64,000 nt of DNA from G963665495 sp963667575 (GTDB taxonomy: Bacteria; Desulfobacterota; Desulfovibrionia; Desulfovibrionales; Desulfovibrionaceae). The stretch's first letter is position 1; each line of letters begins with the position of its first letter. The position numbers were made by a program, and so were the translations under genes. Below are positions 37,284 to 45,755 of this stretch, in pieces. The notes beneath the pieces are model-generated. The model was not told where the DNA came from and searched no databases. It worked only from the letters and a program-made list of their open reading frames with translations. The stretch is from positions 124,001-188,000 of the forward strand of contig CAXXHY010000015.1 of the NCBI GenBank assembly GCA_963667575.2. The letters are read 5' to 3'.

Positions 37284-38447
37284 TTACCAAATCTTTTCGT
37301 ACAGTTCCTTGATCGCATTCAACGACGGCACTCTGGGTGTCGTAAAAGTCGAAATTTCATTGAGCGCATCAGTGGACATGAGTTCGATGTCCTTGGGGTC
37401 GATCTTGGCGCCTATCTGCTCGGCGCATTCGGTGATCGTCCTGGGAATGCCCACTTCATCATTGAGGCGCTGGATGGCCGCAACAGCGGCATCTTCCGGG
37501 TAATTGCCCAGATCCTTCAAACCGCTGACCTGAGCGATCAGTCCCATTTTCTCACGACAGACGATCTTGTTGTATTCCAGGACCACCGGGAGACAAACCG
37601 CGTTGGCATTGCCGTGGGAGATGTTATAGAAGGCGCTCAGCGGATGCGCCATGGAATGAACGAGTCCCAGGCCTCCGTTGGAGAACGCCATACCGGCCAT
37701 GGTCTGGGCATAGGCCATTTTTTCCCTGGCCTCGATGTCGTTGCCATTACCCACGGCCCTGCGCAGATACTTGAAAACCAGTTCAATGGCGCCGATGGCC
37801 AGTGCGTCGGTATATTCCATTGCCCCGACCGAAATGAAAGCCTCGAGCGCATGGGTCATGGCGTCCATGCCTGTGGAAGCCGTGATGTGCGGAGGAAGCC
37901 CTATCATCAGCAGAGGATCGATGACGGCCACGTCAGGCAGCAGACGACCGTCCAGCAAAACCATCTTCCAGTGGTGATCGCTTCTGGTGTTGGTGATAAT
38001 GCATGCGCAAGTGGATTCGGAGCCGGTTCCTGCGGTGGTGGGAATGGCGATGTAGAAGGGAATGTCCGCCTTGAGCAGGCCCATGCCGCGATAGGCGTCG
38101 ATGGGGCCGCCGCTGGTGGCCAGAATGCCGCATCCTTTGGCCGCATCCATGGCGCTGCCGCCCCCCAGACCGATCAGACAGTCGCAGCCTTCCTTTTCGT
38201 ACATGGCAAAGGAATCTTCCGCATTCTTTTCATTGGGATTGGCCACGGTTTCATCATAAAGGGCGTATTGAATTCCGGCAGCAGTCAAAACATCCTCAAC
38301 CTGTTTTGACAGACCGGCCTTCACAATCCCTTTATCCGTAACGATCAACGGTTTTTTGAACCCGTTCATCTTGATCGTTTCTGGCACTTTTTCCAACGCA
38401 CCCGCACCGGTAAAAACCATCTTGGCCAATTGAAACGCAGTAATCAT
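37284..38447 (-). CDS. Iron-containing alcohol dehydrogenase (copy 2)
   Basis: A 387-residue paralogue of the downstream dehydrogenase, with the same motifs: GLGGGSAMDAAKGCG, PTTAGTGSE, DAMTHALEAF and HSMAHPLSAFYNISHGNANA. In the last motif the second H-G-D-A of copy 1 is H-G-N-A here, a change near the metal site that could alter substrate. The start was set at 38447 (GAGGCGAGCT upstream) since homology begins at MITAFQLAKMVFTGAGA; the frame runs open to 38510. It is the first gene of the two-gene unit and follows the mop terminator. Confidence 0.93.
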   Translation of the reverse strand: MITAFQLAKMVFTGAGALEKVPETIKMNGFKKPLIVTDKGIVKAGLSKQVEDVLTAAGIQYALYDETVANPNEKNAEDSFAMYEKEGCDCLIGLGGGSAMDAAKGCGILATSGGPIDAYRGMGLLKADIPFYIAIPTTAGTGSESTCACIITNTRSDHHWKMVLLDGRLLPDVAVIDPLLMIGLPPHITASTGMDAMTHALEAFISVGAMEYTDALAIGAIELVFKYLRRAVGNGNDIEAREKMAYAQTMAGMAFSNGGLGLVHSMAHPLSAFYNISHGNANAVCLPVVLEYNKIVCREKMGLIAQVSGLKDLGNYPEDAAVAAIQRLNDEVGIPRTITECAEQIGAKIDPKDIELMSTDALNEISTFTTPRVPSLNAIKELYEKIW

Positions 38448-38529
38448 AGCTCGCCTCGTAGTGTTTAGATTGCGAATTGCAGGCGTCATCCGGCGCCGAC
38501 ACCTCAACACTTATCTCATGAGGTGGCAT

Positions 38530-38551
38530 GGCCCCCGCGCAAGCGGGGGCC
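38530..38551 (-). terminator. Hairpin after mop
   Basis: GGCCCCCGC and GCGGGGGCC form a perfect 9-base-pair stem with loop GCAA, 10 bases past the mop stop codon. The T run is missing. Confidence 0.65.
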
Positions 38552-38561
38552 TGTCGCCTTG

Positions 38562-41304
38562 TTACACGTTTTGAAGAGCTTCCAGGACCCTTTCGGGCGT
38601 GGCGGGCAGCCTGCAGACCCGCGCGCCGCAAGCATCGCGGATGGCGTTGATGACTGCCACATGCGGGTTGACCATGGGGCCTTCGCCGGCACCGGAGGCG
38701 CCGAACGGACCGTTGTCCCGCGGATGATTTTCAAAGTATTCGACTTCCATTTCATCGGGGATGGACTCAATAAAGGGGAAGCCCGCACCGATCATGGTGG
38801 AATGCTTCTTGATGTCTTCGAAGTCTTCGCTCAGAGCCAGACCGATACCCTGTGCGATGCAGCCGTAAATCTGCCCGTCAACGGCAGAACGGTTGTTGAT
38901 GGAGCCCAGGTCGGCTACGCAGGAGAACTTGTCCACCTTGACCTTGCCTGTGGCGATTTCCACCGAAACCTCGGACATGTACAGGGTGTACATGCAGTTG
39001 GTGAAAGGCTCGCCCAGTCCGGTTTCGGGATCGCATACGCTGCCCGCGGTGCTGTAGCTGCCGTTGAACTGGGTGGGTTTTTCGGCGGCAACGGCCTCTT
39101 CATAGGTCATGTAGGTGCCGTCGTCTTTTTTCAGGGTTTCGAGCATGGCCTTGCAGGCCGCATTGAGGGCGTTACCGACGATAACCTGCGAACGGGATGC
39201 GCCGGCAGGACCCGCCGGGGGCTGTTTCGAGGAATCAGGCCAGCTGAAACGAACCTTTTCCGGCGGAATACCCATGGGGCGCAGGGCTTCATGAGTTGTT
39301 CCAACAGCGCCGATGTCAGCGCCCTGTCCGTGATCTTCCCAGGAGCAGCCAAGAGTTACGCCGTTGTCCGGATCGTACTGGATAAAGACATCCGCAGAGT
39401 CCACGCCGTCCGTGCCCGCGCCGTAGACGCCCACCGCAAGGCCGACGCCCTTCTTGATTTCAGCCGTGGATTCTTTGGCGGCCTTTTCCTTGGCGGCCTT
39501 GTACTTGGGACGTATGGCATCCAGCAGCTGCGGGAAGGCAATGACATCCGGAGTGGCGCCGGTGGTGGTGGTGGAACCTTCGCGGTAGCAGTTGAGATAG
39601 CGGAATTCCAGCGGATCCATGTCCAGAGCCCTGGCCAGGTCTTCGATCAGGGTCTCGCCCGCGAAGTGCGACTGGATGCCGCCGAATCCGCGGAAGGCCG
39701 AACCCCATGCGTGGTTGGTGTTGACCGTATGGCCCATGCCCCGGATGTTCGGGATGTCGTACCCGGCGCCGAGGAACTGGATGCCGCGGCCGGTCAGCGC
39801 ATCGCCCATTTCACAGTAAGGTCCGTGGTCAACATAGTATTCGTGCTGCAGGGCCTTGATGCGACCGGTCTTTTTGTCCGCGGCCATGCGTGCGTTGATG
39901 TAGAAAGGCGAACGTTTTCCAGTGTAGGTCATCTGCTGGTAGTAGTTGTAGCGCAGGTAGCAGGGATGACCGGTAGCCAGCACTGCCACGCCGAGAAGCG
40001 CTTCAGTGGTCGGGCTCAGTTTGTAGCCAAAGGTGCCGCCCATGGGGTTGGAGGCAACGGCAATCTTGTCCGGAGTGAGTCCGAGACCTTCGGCGATCAT
40101 GAAAGAATGCAAATGGACAGCAATGGACTTGCTGTGGATGTGCAGCAACTGATCGTCATCCATATAGGCGAAACCTACATCAGGCTCGATGGGCATATGC
40201 GGCTGGCGGCTCGTGATGAAATCCCCTTCCGCCACAACCACATCGTCACCGGCGAAAATGGGCTCGGTCTCGTCGCCTTTGATCAAAGGCTGATCAAAAT
40301 AAATGTTGGGGGTGCCGGGATGGATCTCGATGGCATCTTCGGCAATGGCTTCCGGAATGCTCAGATAGGCGGGAAGCTCTTCCAGCTCCATGGTCACGGC
40401 TTCGGCAGCAGCCTGGGCTTCTTCATAGGTGCTGGCGCAGACCAGGGCGACAACATCGCCGTACTGAAATACCTTGGAGTCGCAAATGATCGGACGTTCC
40501 CAGCCGTCACCCTTGTGGTTGGGGTGGTTGACCAGACCGAAGATGCGGTTTTTGCCTTTCACATCCTTGGCCGTGAGCACCGCGTGCACGCCGGGCATCT
40601 TTTCCGCTTTGGAAGTATCTATGCTGATAATGTTGGCATGGTGCACTTTGGCCTGCACCAGACCGAGATGCAGGCGTATCCGCGGGCATCTTGAGGCCAA
40701 GGTCCGCACCGTAGTCCAGCGTACCGGTGACTTTCGCCACGGCTGTGGGCCTGGGGTATTCCGTGCCCCAGATTCTGCCGTCTTCGGGCAGCTTGAATTC
40801 CAGGCTGTCTTCGGACGCTTCACCGCGCATGACCTTGGCTGCGTCCATGACAGCGTCGACAATGGGTTTGTATCCGGTGCAACGGCAGGCATTGCGGTGT
40901 GTCTGGAACCAATCGCGGACTTCATTACGGCTCGGAGCCTTGTTTTCGTCCAGCAGTCCCTTGGCCGAAACAATAAAACCGGGCGAACAGAAACCGCACT
41001 GTGCGGCGCCGTACTTGACCCAGGCCTTCTGCAACGGATGCAAAGCGCCGGGCTGGCCGATGCCTTCGATGGTGGTGATCTGTGATTTTTCAGGAACGCG
41101 TGTGATTTTGGTGATGCACGAACGGACGACCTTTCCATTGAGCAGAACGGAACAGGCACCACACTGCCCTTGCCCGCAACCCACTTTCGTACCGGTCAGG
41201 TGCAATTGATCCCTGATAACCTCTGCCAGTGTGCTTTTCGATGAAGTAAGAATATTGTATTCCACTCCATTGATGTACAACCGTTTTTGCAACATTGAAC
41301 TCAT
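38562..41304 (-). CDS. mop: Molybdenum aldehyde oxidoreductase Mop (one frameshift)
   Basis: About 913 residues when one frameshift is bridged; it matches Desulfovibrio gigas Mop along its length, an enzyme of the xanthine oxidase family that oxidises aldehydes to acids. The N-terminal 2Fe-2S domain has CGQGQCGACSVLLNG and a fourth cysteine in VVRSC; the second 2Fe-2S domain has QCGFCSPGF and RNACRCTGYKP. The molybdopterin part has NPMGGTFGYK, GSAFRGFGG and, near the C-terminus, the catalytic glutamate in GASGAGEGPM. The frame breaks near 40673-40674; removing one C on the coding strand gives KMPADTLHLGLVQAKV, as expected. GGGAG precedes the ATG, and a near-consensus sigma-54 promoter lies 30-46 bases upstream. 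Confidence 0.92.
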
Positions 41305-41333
41305 GGCTTGCTCCCGTGTTTTTCTTTATGAAT

Positions 41334-41350
41334 AGCAATGTGCGTGCCAC
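41334..41350 (-). promoter_or_regulatory. mop: Sigma-54 promoter of mop
   Basis: On the minus strand TGGCACGCACATTGCT matches the -24/-12 consensus (TGGCACG, four bases, TTGC) at every key position, with GG and GC ten bases apart. The predicted start of transcription is near 41324, about 20 bases before the ATG. It fits the sigma-54 activator gene 6 kb away on the same strand. Confidence 0.8.
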
Positions 41351-41422
41351 TTCATAATTTCACGACAAATAGCCAATATACATACACTTTTTAAAATTCA
41401 GCGGTGTTCATGTGTGTCAAGG

Positions 41423-41444
41423 CATGTTAAAGATGCTTTACATG
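41423..41444. promoter_or_regulatory. Imperfect palindrome, possible activator site for mop
   Basis: CATGTTAAAG and GCTTTACATG face each other across AT, an imperfect 22-base palindrome centred about 110 bases upstream of the predicted mop start. That is a usual distance for an upstream activator site of a sigma-54 system. Assignment is inference. Confidence 0.4.
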
Positions 41445-41690
41445 TTCAGTCCTGTGTAAAGCTTTTAATTCGTATATTAGAAGCCTTTACCTTACATTGG
41501 AATAAAATTCAGCCTTAGTTGTTTGCAAACATTTACTCCTACTCAGAAATTTGTAATAATATGTGTTCTTACACTATAAAAAAATTCCATAAAGTTCATC
41601 ATATAGAACATATTTCTCACGTGTATGCTTTTTACAATACCATTGATACCATCATGCAATACTGGTGTATCGTATGCAACAGTAAATAAA

Positions 41691-41728
41691 AAGCCCATGC
41701 TCTCCACAATTATGGAGCGCATGGGCTT
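41691..41728 (-). terminator. Terminator of the membrane-protein gene
   Basis: On the minus strand a long stem (AAGCCCATGC arms, extended by CTCCA) is followed by TTTTTATTT. It is the second of two tandem hairpins after the stop codon. Confidence 0.85.
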
Positions 41729-41730
41729 CG

Positions 41731-41753
41731 AGCGCCGGAACCATTCCGGCGCT
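41731..41753 (-). terminator. First hairpin after the membrane-protein gene
   Basis: AGCGCCGGAA and TTCCGGCGCT form a perfect 10-base-pair stem with a 3-base loop, directly upstream of the T-tailed hairpin. Confidence 0.75.
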
Positions 41754-41767
41754 TTCCCTTATGTTGC

Positions 41768-42880
41768 CTAGCGTTTGATAGGCCAGAACTGAAAATAGTC
41801 GGCAATGATGACAATGACAGGAAACGTAATCGAAAGCAGTGCATTGGCTACCCACAATTCCATGTCATAGGTAGGACCGCCTGCCTGCAGATCCACTCCG
41901 GAAAGCATCGGACCGAGAGCGGCATACAGGTAATACATGATGAATCCGTAAAAAGCGGCAAGAAGCGTGAGCAGCAGGCCACGGGTGGGCTGCTTCATTC
42001 CCTCGAACAAACGGTGCTGCATGAGCGTGTCGGCGAGGAATACGCCGAACACAAAACAAATGGGCACCTTGACGAAAAACACGGTCATGTCGAAATCAAG
42101 CAGTTTGACGAACACAAACCAGCAGATCCAGGTCAGCACCAGGACCACAAGGGTTCCGACAATGCCCATCACGGGTTGCTTCAACTGACCTGTGAGCTTG
42201 GTTATCAAGGTCATGTCCGTGAGCAGCAGAACCAGGATGGCGCCGGTGATGGTGACGAAATAGGAAAGCGCCACTTCCGCGGACAGCAACCCCTTGGGAT
42301 CCATTGCTTCCGAATAGAACGGCGCGCCGGCCATGGCTGAAAAATCAAAGAAGATCATGTACAGCACCCAGGAGAACACATAGACGAAAATCAGGGTGGC
42401 GACCCCCAGCAATCCGGGACTGGAAATAAAGCGGGACAGAGGCCAGCAGTTCATGATGGGCACAAACCAAAATGTCGTGATGACGGTAAGAATGATGTAC
42501 TGGATAAGCAGAGGCGTGGGCGGCGACATGCTGCCTCCCACCAGCGTAAAGGTCAGCAGAGCGACAACACCCGCGATGGTGGCCGTCATCAGCGTGAGAA
42601 CAATCCCTTTTGCGGGTTGCCCCAATTCAGTGACAAATGAAGGGAAACTGCATTTCCAGATCATGCAGGTAACCAACTGGGCCGGCACACCGCACATGAA
42701 GACAAAGCAGACCCAGGTTGAAAAAAACTGGTGCTCGAAAATTCCGATGATAAAAGATGCTATGGCCAGAATCAGAATAAATGCCGGAATGGCCAACAGG
42801 AACAACTCGGCTGTAAGACTCTTTTTTTCACCATTGTTAATGGTTACATCTGCCTGAACTTCTTGTGTGTTAGACGGCAT
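41768..42880 (-). CDS. Polytopic membrane protein with threefold internal repeat, unknown function
   Basis: A 370-residue protein with about ten hydrophobic segments. I do not recognise the family. A motif recurs three times: LGQPAKGIVLTLMTATIAG near residue 88, LKQPVMGIVGTLVVLVLTW near 235 and MKQPTRGLLLTLLAAFYGF near 303, each a QPxxGIxxTL turn leading into a membrane helix, so the protein likely arose by internal duplication. The N-terminal 20 residues are polar and cytoplasmic. GGAGGGG precedes the ATG. It is transcribed in the same direction as mop, 460 bases upstream of it, and ends in a strong double terminator, so it has its own transcript. Context suggests uptake or export of an alcohol, aldehyde or acid, but nothing in the sequence proves it. 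Confidence 0.8.
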   Translation of the reverse strand: MPSNTQEVQADVTINNGEKKSLTAELFLLAIPAFILILAIASFIIGIFEHQFFSTWVCFVFMCGVPAQLVTCMIWKCSFPSFVTELGQPAKGIVLTLMTATIAGVVALLTFTLVGGSMSPPTPLLIQYIILTVITTFWFVPIMNCWPLSRFISSPGLLGVATLIFVYVFSWVLYMIFFDFSAMAGAPFYSEAMDPKGLLSAEVALSYFVTITGAILVLLLTDMTLITKLTGQLKQPVMGIVGTLVVLVLTWICWFVFVKLLDFDMTVFFVKVPICFVFGVFLADTLMQHRLFEGMKQPTRGLLLTLLAAFYGFIMYYLYAALGPMLSGVDLQAGGPTYDMELWVANALLSITFPVIVIIADYFQFWPIKR

Positions 42881-43593
42881 GTCACCCCTCCATGATGCGC
42901 TCGGGATAAAATCCTGAACGGCTTGTTCATGTACGTTTACATGTCCACCTGAAAGATACGCTGCAATTACAGTACAGTTCTTTCAAGTTTCAACAAAAAC
43001 GCTTGGTTAATGTGTAATAACGCTGCAACAGCTTAAGGGTGAAATTAATTATGCAAACACCGGACCGTATTTATCCTGATAATTATCTAAAATGATTCCA
43101 AGCTACACGCATAGGTTTTTAAAATACATATTACCTCTTAAAACAAAAGAACTTTTTTGAAAGATTAATTAAAAATCTTTCTCGAATTGAAAACAGATAC
43201 ACCAGGCAGATGCACATTTATTGTTTCATTTTCCATCATCTTGACGGCTTTTTAAATTTACATGAAAATTAATCATCACTTTTTGTATACATAATATACA
43301 TATCATTACCTAAAAAAATCCGATAAAACAACAATATTCTATCAGAGCACAACATTCTGCTACATTTTCCAGAAGGAAATAGGCAAGATACGAGCCGTCC
43401 ATGGCCCCATGCCTGACGGATCAAAGAGGAATTAAGCGTATACAGCTGAATGTAGCAAATTGAGACACAAGACAGGCACGGACGTGCGACATGCGAAGGA
43501 GTCAGACCATATTGGCCATTGCGCACCAAGGGGGGACCTGTTCATGGAAGGTGTGTAAAGAAGCCGGAAAACGACTCCGGCAATATGAGAACT
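42881..43593. other. AT-rich intergenic region
   Basis: About 710 bases between the membrane-protein gene and the hydrolase, both on the minus strand. A short perfect palindrome, CATGTACGTTTACATG, lies at 42928-42943 near the membrane-protein start and shares TTTACATG with the mop palindrome. Short open frames here (for example 43269-43529) lack ribosome sites and motifs and are not called. Confidence 0.5.
43563..43581 (-). terminator. Terminator of the alpha/beta hydrolase gene
   Basis: GCCGGA and TCCGGC pair around a 7-base loop and are followed on the minus strand by TTCTTT, 13 bases past the stop codon. Confidence 0.7.
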
Positions 43594-44388
43594 TTACACC
43601 GAGGAATCAGGGATCAAAGAATCAAGAAGCTCGAAAAATGGTTCACGGGCATATTTCTCGAGCCAGGGAATATGTCCGCATTTCTGCAGCAGAATGAACT
43701 GGAAGTCTTTCAATGCGCGGCTCAAGGGTTTTTTCACCCCGTCCGCAGGGTGCGAATCGTAGGCGCCGTGAATGGCCACCACCGGGCACTGGACACGACA
43801 AGCCAGGCGCAGAAAACCACCCTCCTTGCGAAACTGCGTCACATCATCCCAGACGCCGTTGAAAACCTGAAAGCTGAATTCCTGGTCCCCCTGCGGCTGA
43901 GGCAGGGGCGCGTACGCATCCGCCAGAGACATGAGTTCGCCGTATTCCCCCATCAGGGCATCCTTGCGAGTCTCCTTGGGATCCGCCAGGCGACAGGCCA
44001 GCTCTTTCATTTGTTCCTGCTGGATGGGCAGCAAACGCTCCATACGCGTATTGGTGATGGCCTGGGCATAGCGCTGATCGAACACGCCGCTTCCCACGAG
44101 AATCAGCTTGCGAACCAGCTCTGGGTGACGCGCAGCCAGCAAAAATCCCAGCATGCCGCCCCAGGAAGAGCCGACAACGCAAACGGGCTGGCCGGCGTTC
44201 ACCTGCAACACCCGTTGCAGTTCGCTGACCTGACCGTCCATGCTCGTACTGGTCTGCAGGGGTTCTATAACACCGTGTTTGACTGACAAGACCTCCGCCA
44301 CCGGCGCCATGGCGCCCCGTGCTCCGGGGCCTCCATGCAACACTGCGACAGTGTACGGAGCTTTGCCGTAAGTTCTGAATTCGGGCAT
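43594..44388 (-). CDS. Alpha/beta-fold hydrolase
   Basis: A 264-residue alpha/beta hydrolase related to proline iminopeptidase and similar esterases. The oxyanion motif is VLHGGPGARG, the nucleophile elbow is GSSWGGMLGFLLA, the acid is in VAIHGAYDSHPADG and the final histidine is in LQKCGHIPWLE, so a Ser-Asp-His triad is complete. Substrate cannot be assigned. I start at the ATG at 44388; a TTG five codons earlier is the alternative, and neither has a clear ribosome site. It is flanked by hairpins on both sides and so stands alone. Confidence 0.87.
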   Translation of the reverse strand: MPEFRTYGKAPYTVAVLHGGPGARGAMAPVAEVLSVKHGVIEPLQTSTSMDGQVSELQRVLQVNAGQPVCVVGSSWGGMLGFLLAARHPELVRKLILVGSGVFDQRYAQAITNTRMERLLPIQQEQMKELACRLADPKETRKDALMGEYGELMSLADAYAPLPQPQGDQEFSFQVFNGVWDDVTQFRKEGGFLRLACRVQCPVVAIHGAYDSHPADGVKKPLSRALKDFQFILLQKCGHIPWLEKYAREPFFELLDSLIPDSSV

Positions 44389-44418
44389 GTACGACTTTTT
44401 CAAAAAAAGGTGTAAATA

Positions 44419-44455
44419 TCACACCCGCCTGCGACGCTGTCGTAAGCGGGTGTGA
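44419..44455. terminator. Hairpin between MucR-like gene and hydrolase
   Basis: TCACACCCGC pairs perfectly with GCGGGTGTGA, with a smaller stem inside the loop. On the minus strand a T run (CCTTTTTTTG) follows after about 12 bases. It lies past the MucR-like gene and before the hydrolase start, so it may end the former or shape the leader of the latter. Confidence 0.6.
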
Positions 44456-44562
44456 TGGCCTCCACGACCAGAAAGTCTTCAATAAGCAAGGCGATCAGGG
44501 TAAAACGCGTGCTTTATATGACAATCTCTTAAGGCTTGACTGTGGCTTATACAAAAAAATAT

Positions 44563-44955
44563 TTAAGCCTTTTTGCGCTTTTCCCAGAGCTTCATGTCTT
44601 TCATCTTTTTACGACGCTCACGCTGCAGGGCTTTACATACCAGAGGCTGGTTCTTTTTGTAGCCGTACTTTTCGCGATATTCATCGGCAGTCAGCCCATG
44701 GGTAGCAAGGTGTTTCTTGGTGATGATCTTGAAAGCCTTGCCGCACTCCAGGCAAATAACAGACTTTTCTTTGATCGCTTTTTGCGCGTCAGAACGTGAT
44801 ACCTGAACAACTTCGGTTTCATCCAAGCACTCGCTGATGCCTTTGATGCCGTCGGCGAGTTTTTTTACCATGGAGGTGATTTCTTCTTCAGTCATGTTCC
44901 GGACACTTGCCTGCGCCTTAACAATCTCCAATGCCTCTTTTACGTACTCTTCCAT
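44563..44955 (-). CDS. Ros/MucR-family transcriptional regulator
   Basis: A 130-residue regulator of the Ros/MucR family. The zinc-finger region reads CLECGKAFKIITKKHLATHG, giving C-x2-C and histidines H-x3-H, followed by LTADEYREKYG, the family hallmark. The C-terminus is strongly basic (RERRKKMKDMKLWEKRKKA) and should contact AT-rich DNA. In alphaproteobacteria these proteins are H-NS-like repressors of exopolysaccharide and virulence genes; here the large glycan region downstream in the map is a possible target, by inference. AAAGGAG lies at ideal spacing before the ATG, and its own long AT-rich upstream region could carry autoregulatory sites. Confidence 0.9.
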   Translation of the reverse strand: MEEYVKEALEIVKAQASVRNMTEEEITSMVKKLADGIKGISECLDETEVVQVSRSDAQKAIKEKSVICLECGKAFKIITKKHLATHGLTADEYREKYGYKKNQPLVCKALQRERRKKMKDMKLWEKRKKA

Positions 44956-45755
44956 ATTCCACTCCTTTAAAGTTACTGATCACAAGAATTCTACGGCATT
45001 CGTATAACGCTTGTAAATAAAAAAAAAGTAATTCGCAATTATTCTTTTCTCTAGTAGAACAATTCTAATTTGTTACAAAAACCTTACAAAGATGAAATGA
45101 AACGTATTTCATATTTTTCATTCAAAGGTAAGGGCCAAAAAATCTTTTAATGTAAATTTTACATGAGGCTGAAACGTGCCCACCTCGTTTCTTCCTAAAA
45201 CGACCCTATGTACTAGGAGAATAAAAATAGAGCCAGGGTCATCAGCTCCGTTGCTTTTTGTTCACCCGCACTGCATTTTTTCCTGAACGAAGAACAAAAA
45301 GGGCCATCTGTCCTGCTTTTTTTACACGTTTAACGATCAGAAAGGGAAACGTACAAAAAGTAAACTTTCCCTCACCTCATGATCTTTGTTATTTTGAAAA
45401 ATAAAATCCAGAATTTCAAAGCTGGTCCCTGTCTTATTTCTCAGACAAGGCTGAAAAGCACTGGAAGAAGCAGAAAGTAAAACGTCGTTCAGAAGTATTA
45501 CTATGGCTTGCAACACAACTTGTCAAATTTCAGCCATATATTTTTTTATCGATAGAATCTATTTGTAGTATATATTGCCTGAGAGTTACCAGGTCCATCC
45601 ATTTTGCAACAAACTTGCATGTGAACCACCGCTTACAAGTGTCTCGCAGATCCATGGGGATTTTCATCCTCCCTGAATCTGAGCACAGGCACAGTCGTGG
45701 CAGCCACAGATCATCGCGGATTGACGCAGATGCCCTCTTTTGCCATGCAGTACGC
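44956..45755. other. Long AT-rich intergenic region
   Basis: About 800 bases between the divergent MucR-like gene and the spermidine-synthase-like gene. It is AT-rich up to about 45560, then returns to the usual composition. AGGGAAA (45343-45349) and TTTCCCT (45366-45372) could form a small hairpin. No gene or RNA could be recognised. Its composition fits MucR-type binding, which favours AT-rich DNA. Confidence 0.5.

Larger units (their letters stand above)
41305..41690. other. AT-rich intergenic region upstream of mop
   Basis: About 390 bases between mop and the terminator of the membrane-protein gene. Besides the sigma-54 promoter and the palindrome at 41423-41444 it holds no gene that I can see. 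The stretch is strikingly AT-rich and could include bends or integration-host-factor sites, which I cannot place exactly. Confidence 0.55.

Noticed and set aside
36044..38309. Two glycine-rich plus-strand frames opposite the alcohol dehydrogenases
   Set aside because: They resemble each other only because the dehydrogenases are paralogous; they are antisense shadows.
38523..40694. Long open frame on the plus strand opposite mop
   Set aside because: It mirrors mop codon for codon in a GC-rich gene, has no homology-like motifs, and mop is a certain gene.
43269..43529. 86-codon minus-strand frame in the AT-rich gap
   Set aside because: No ribosome site, no conserved motif and an unlikely amino-acid composition.
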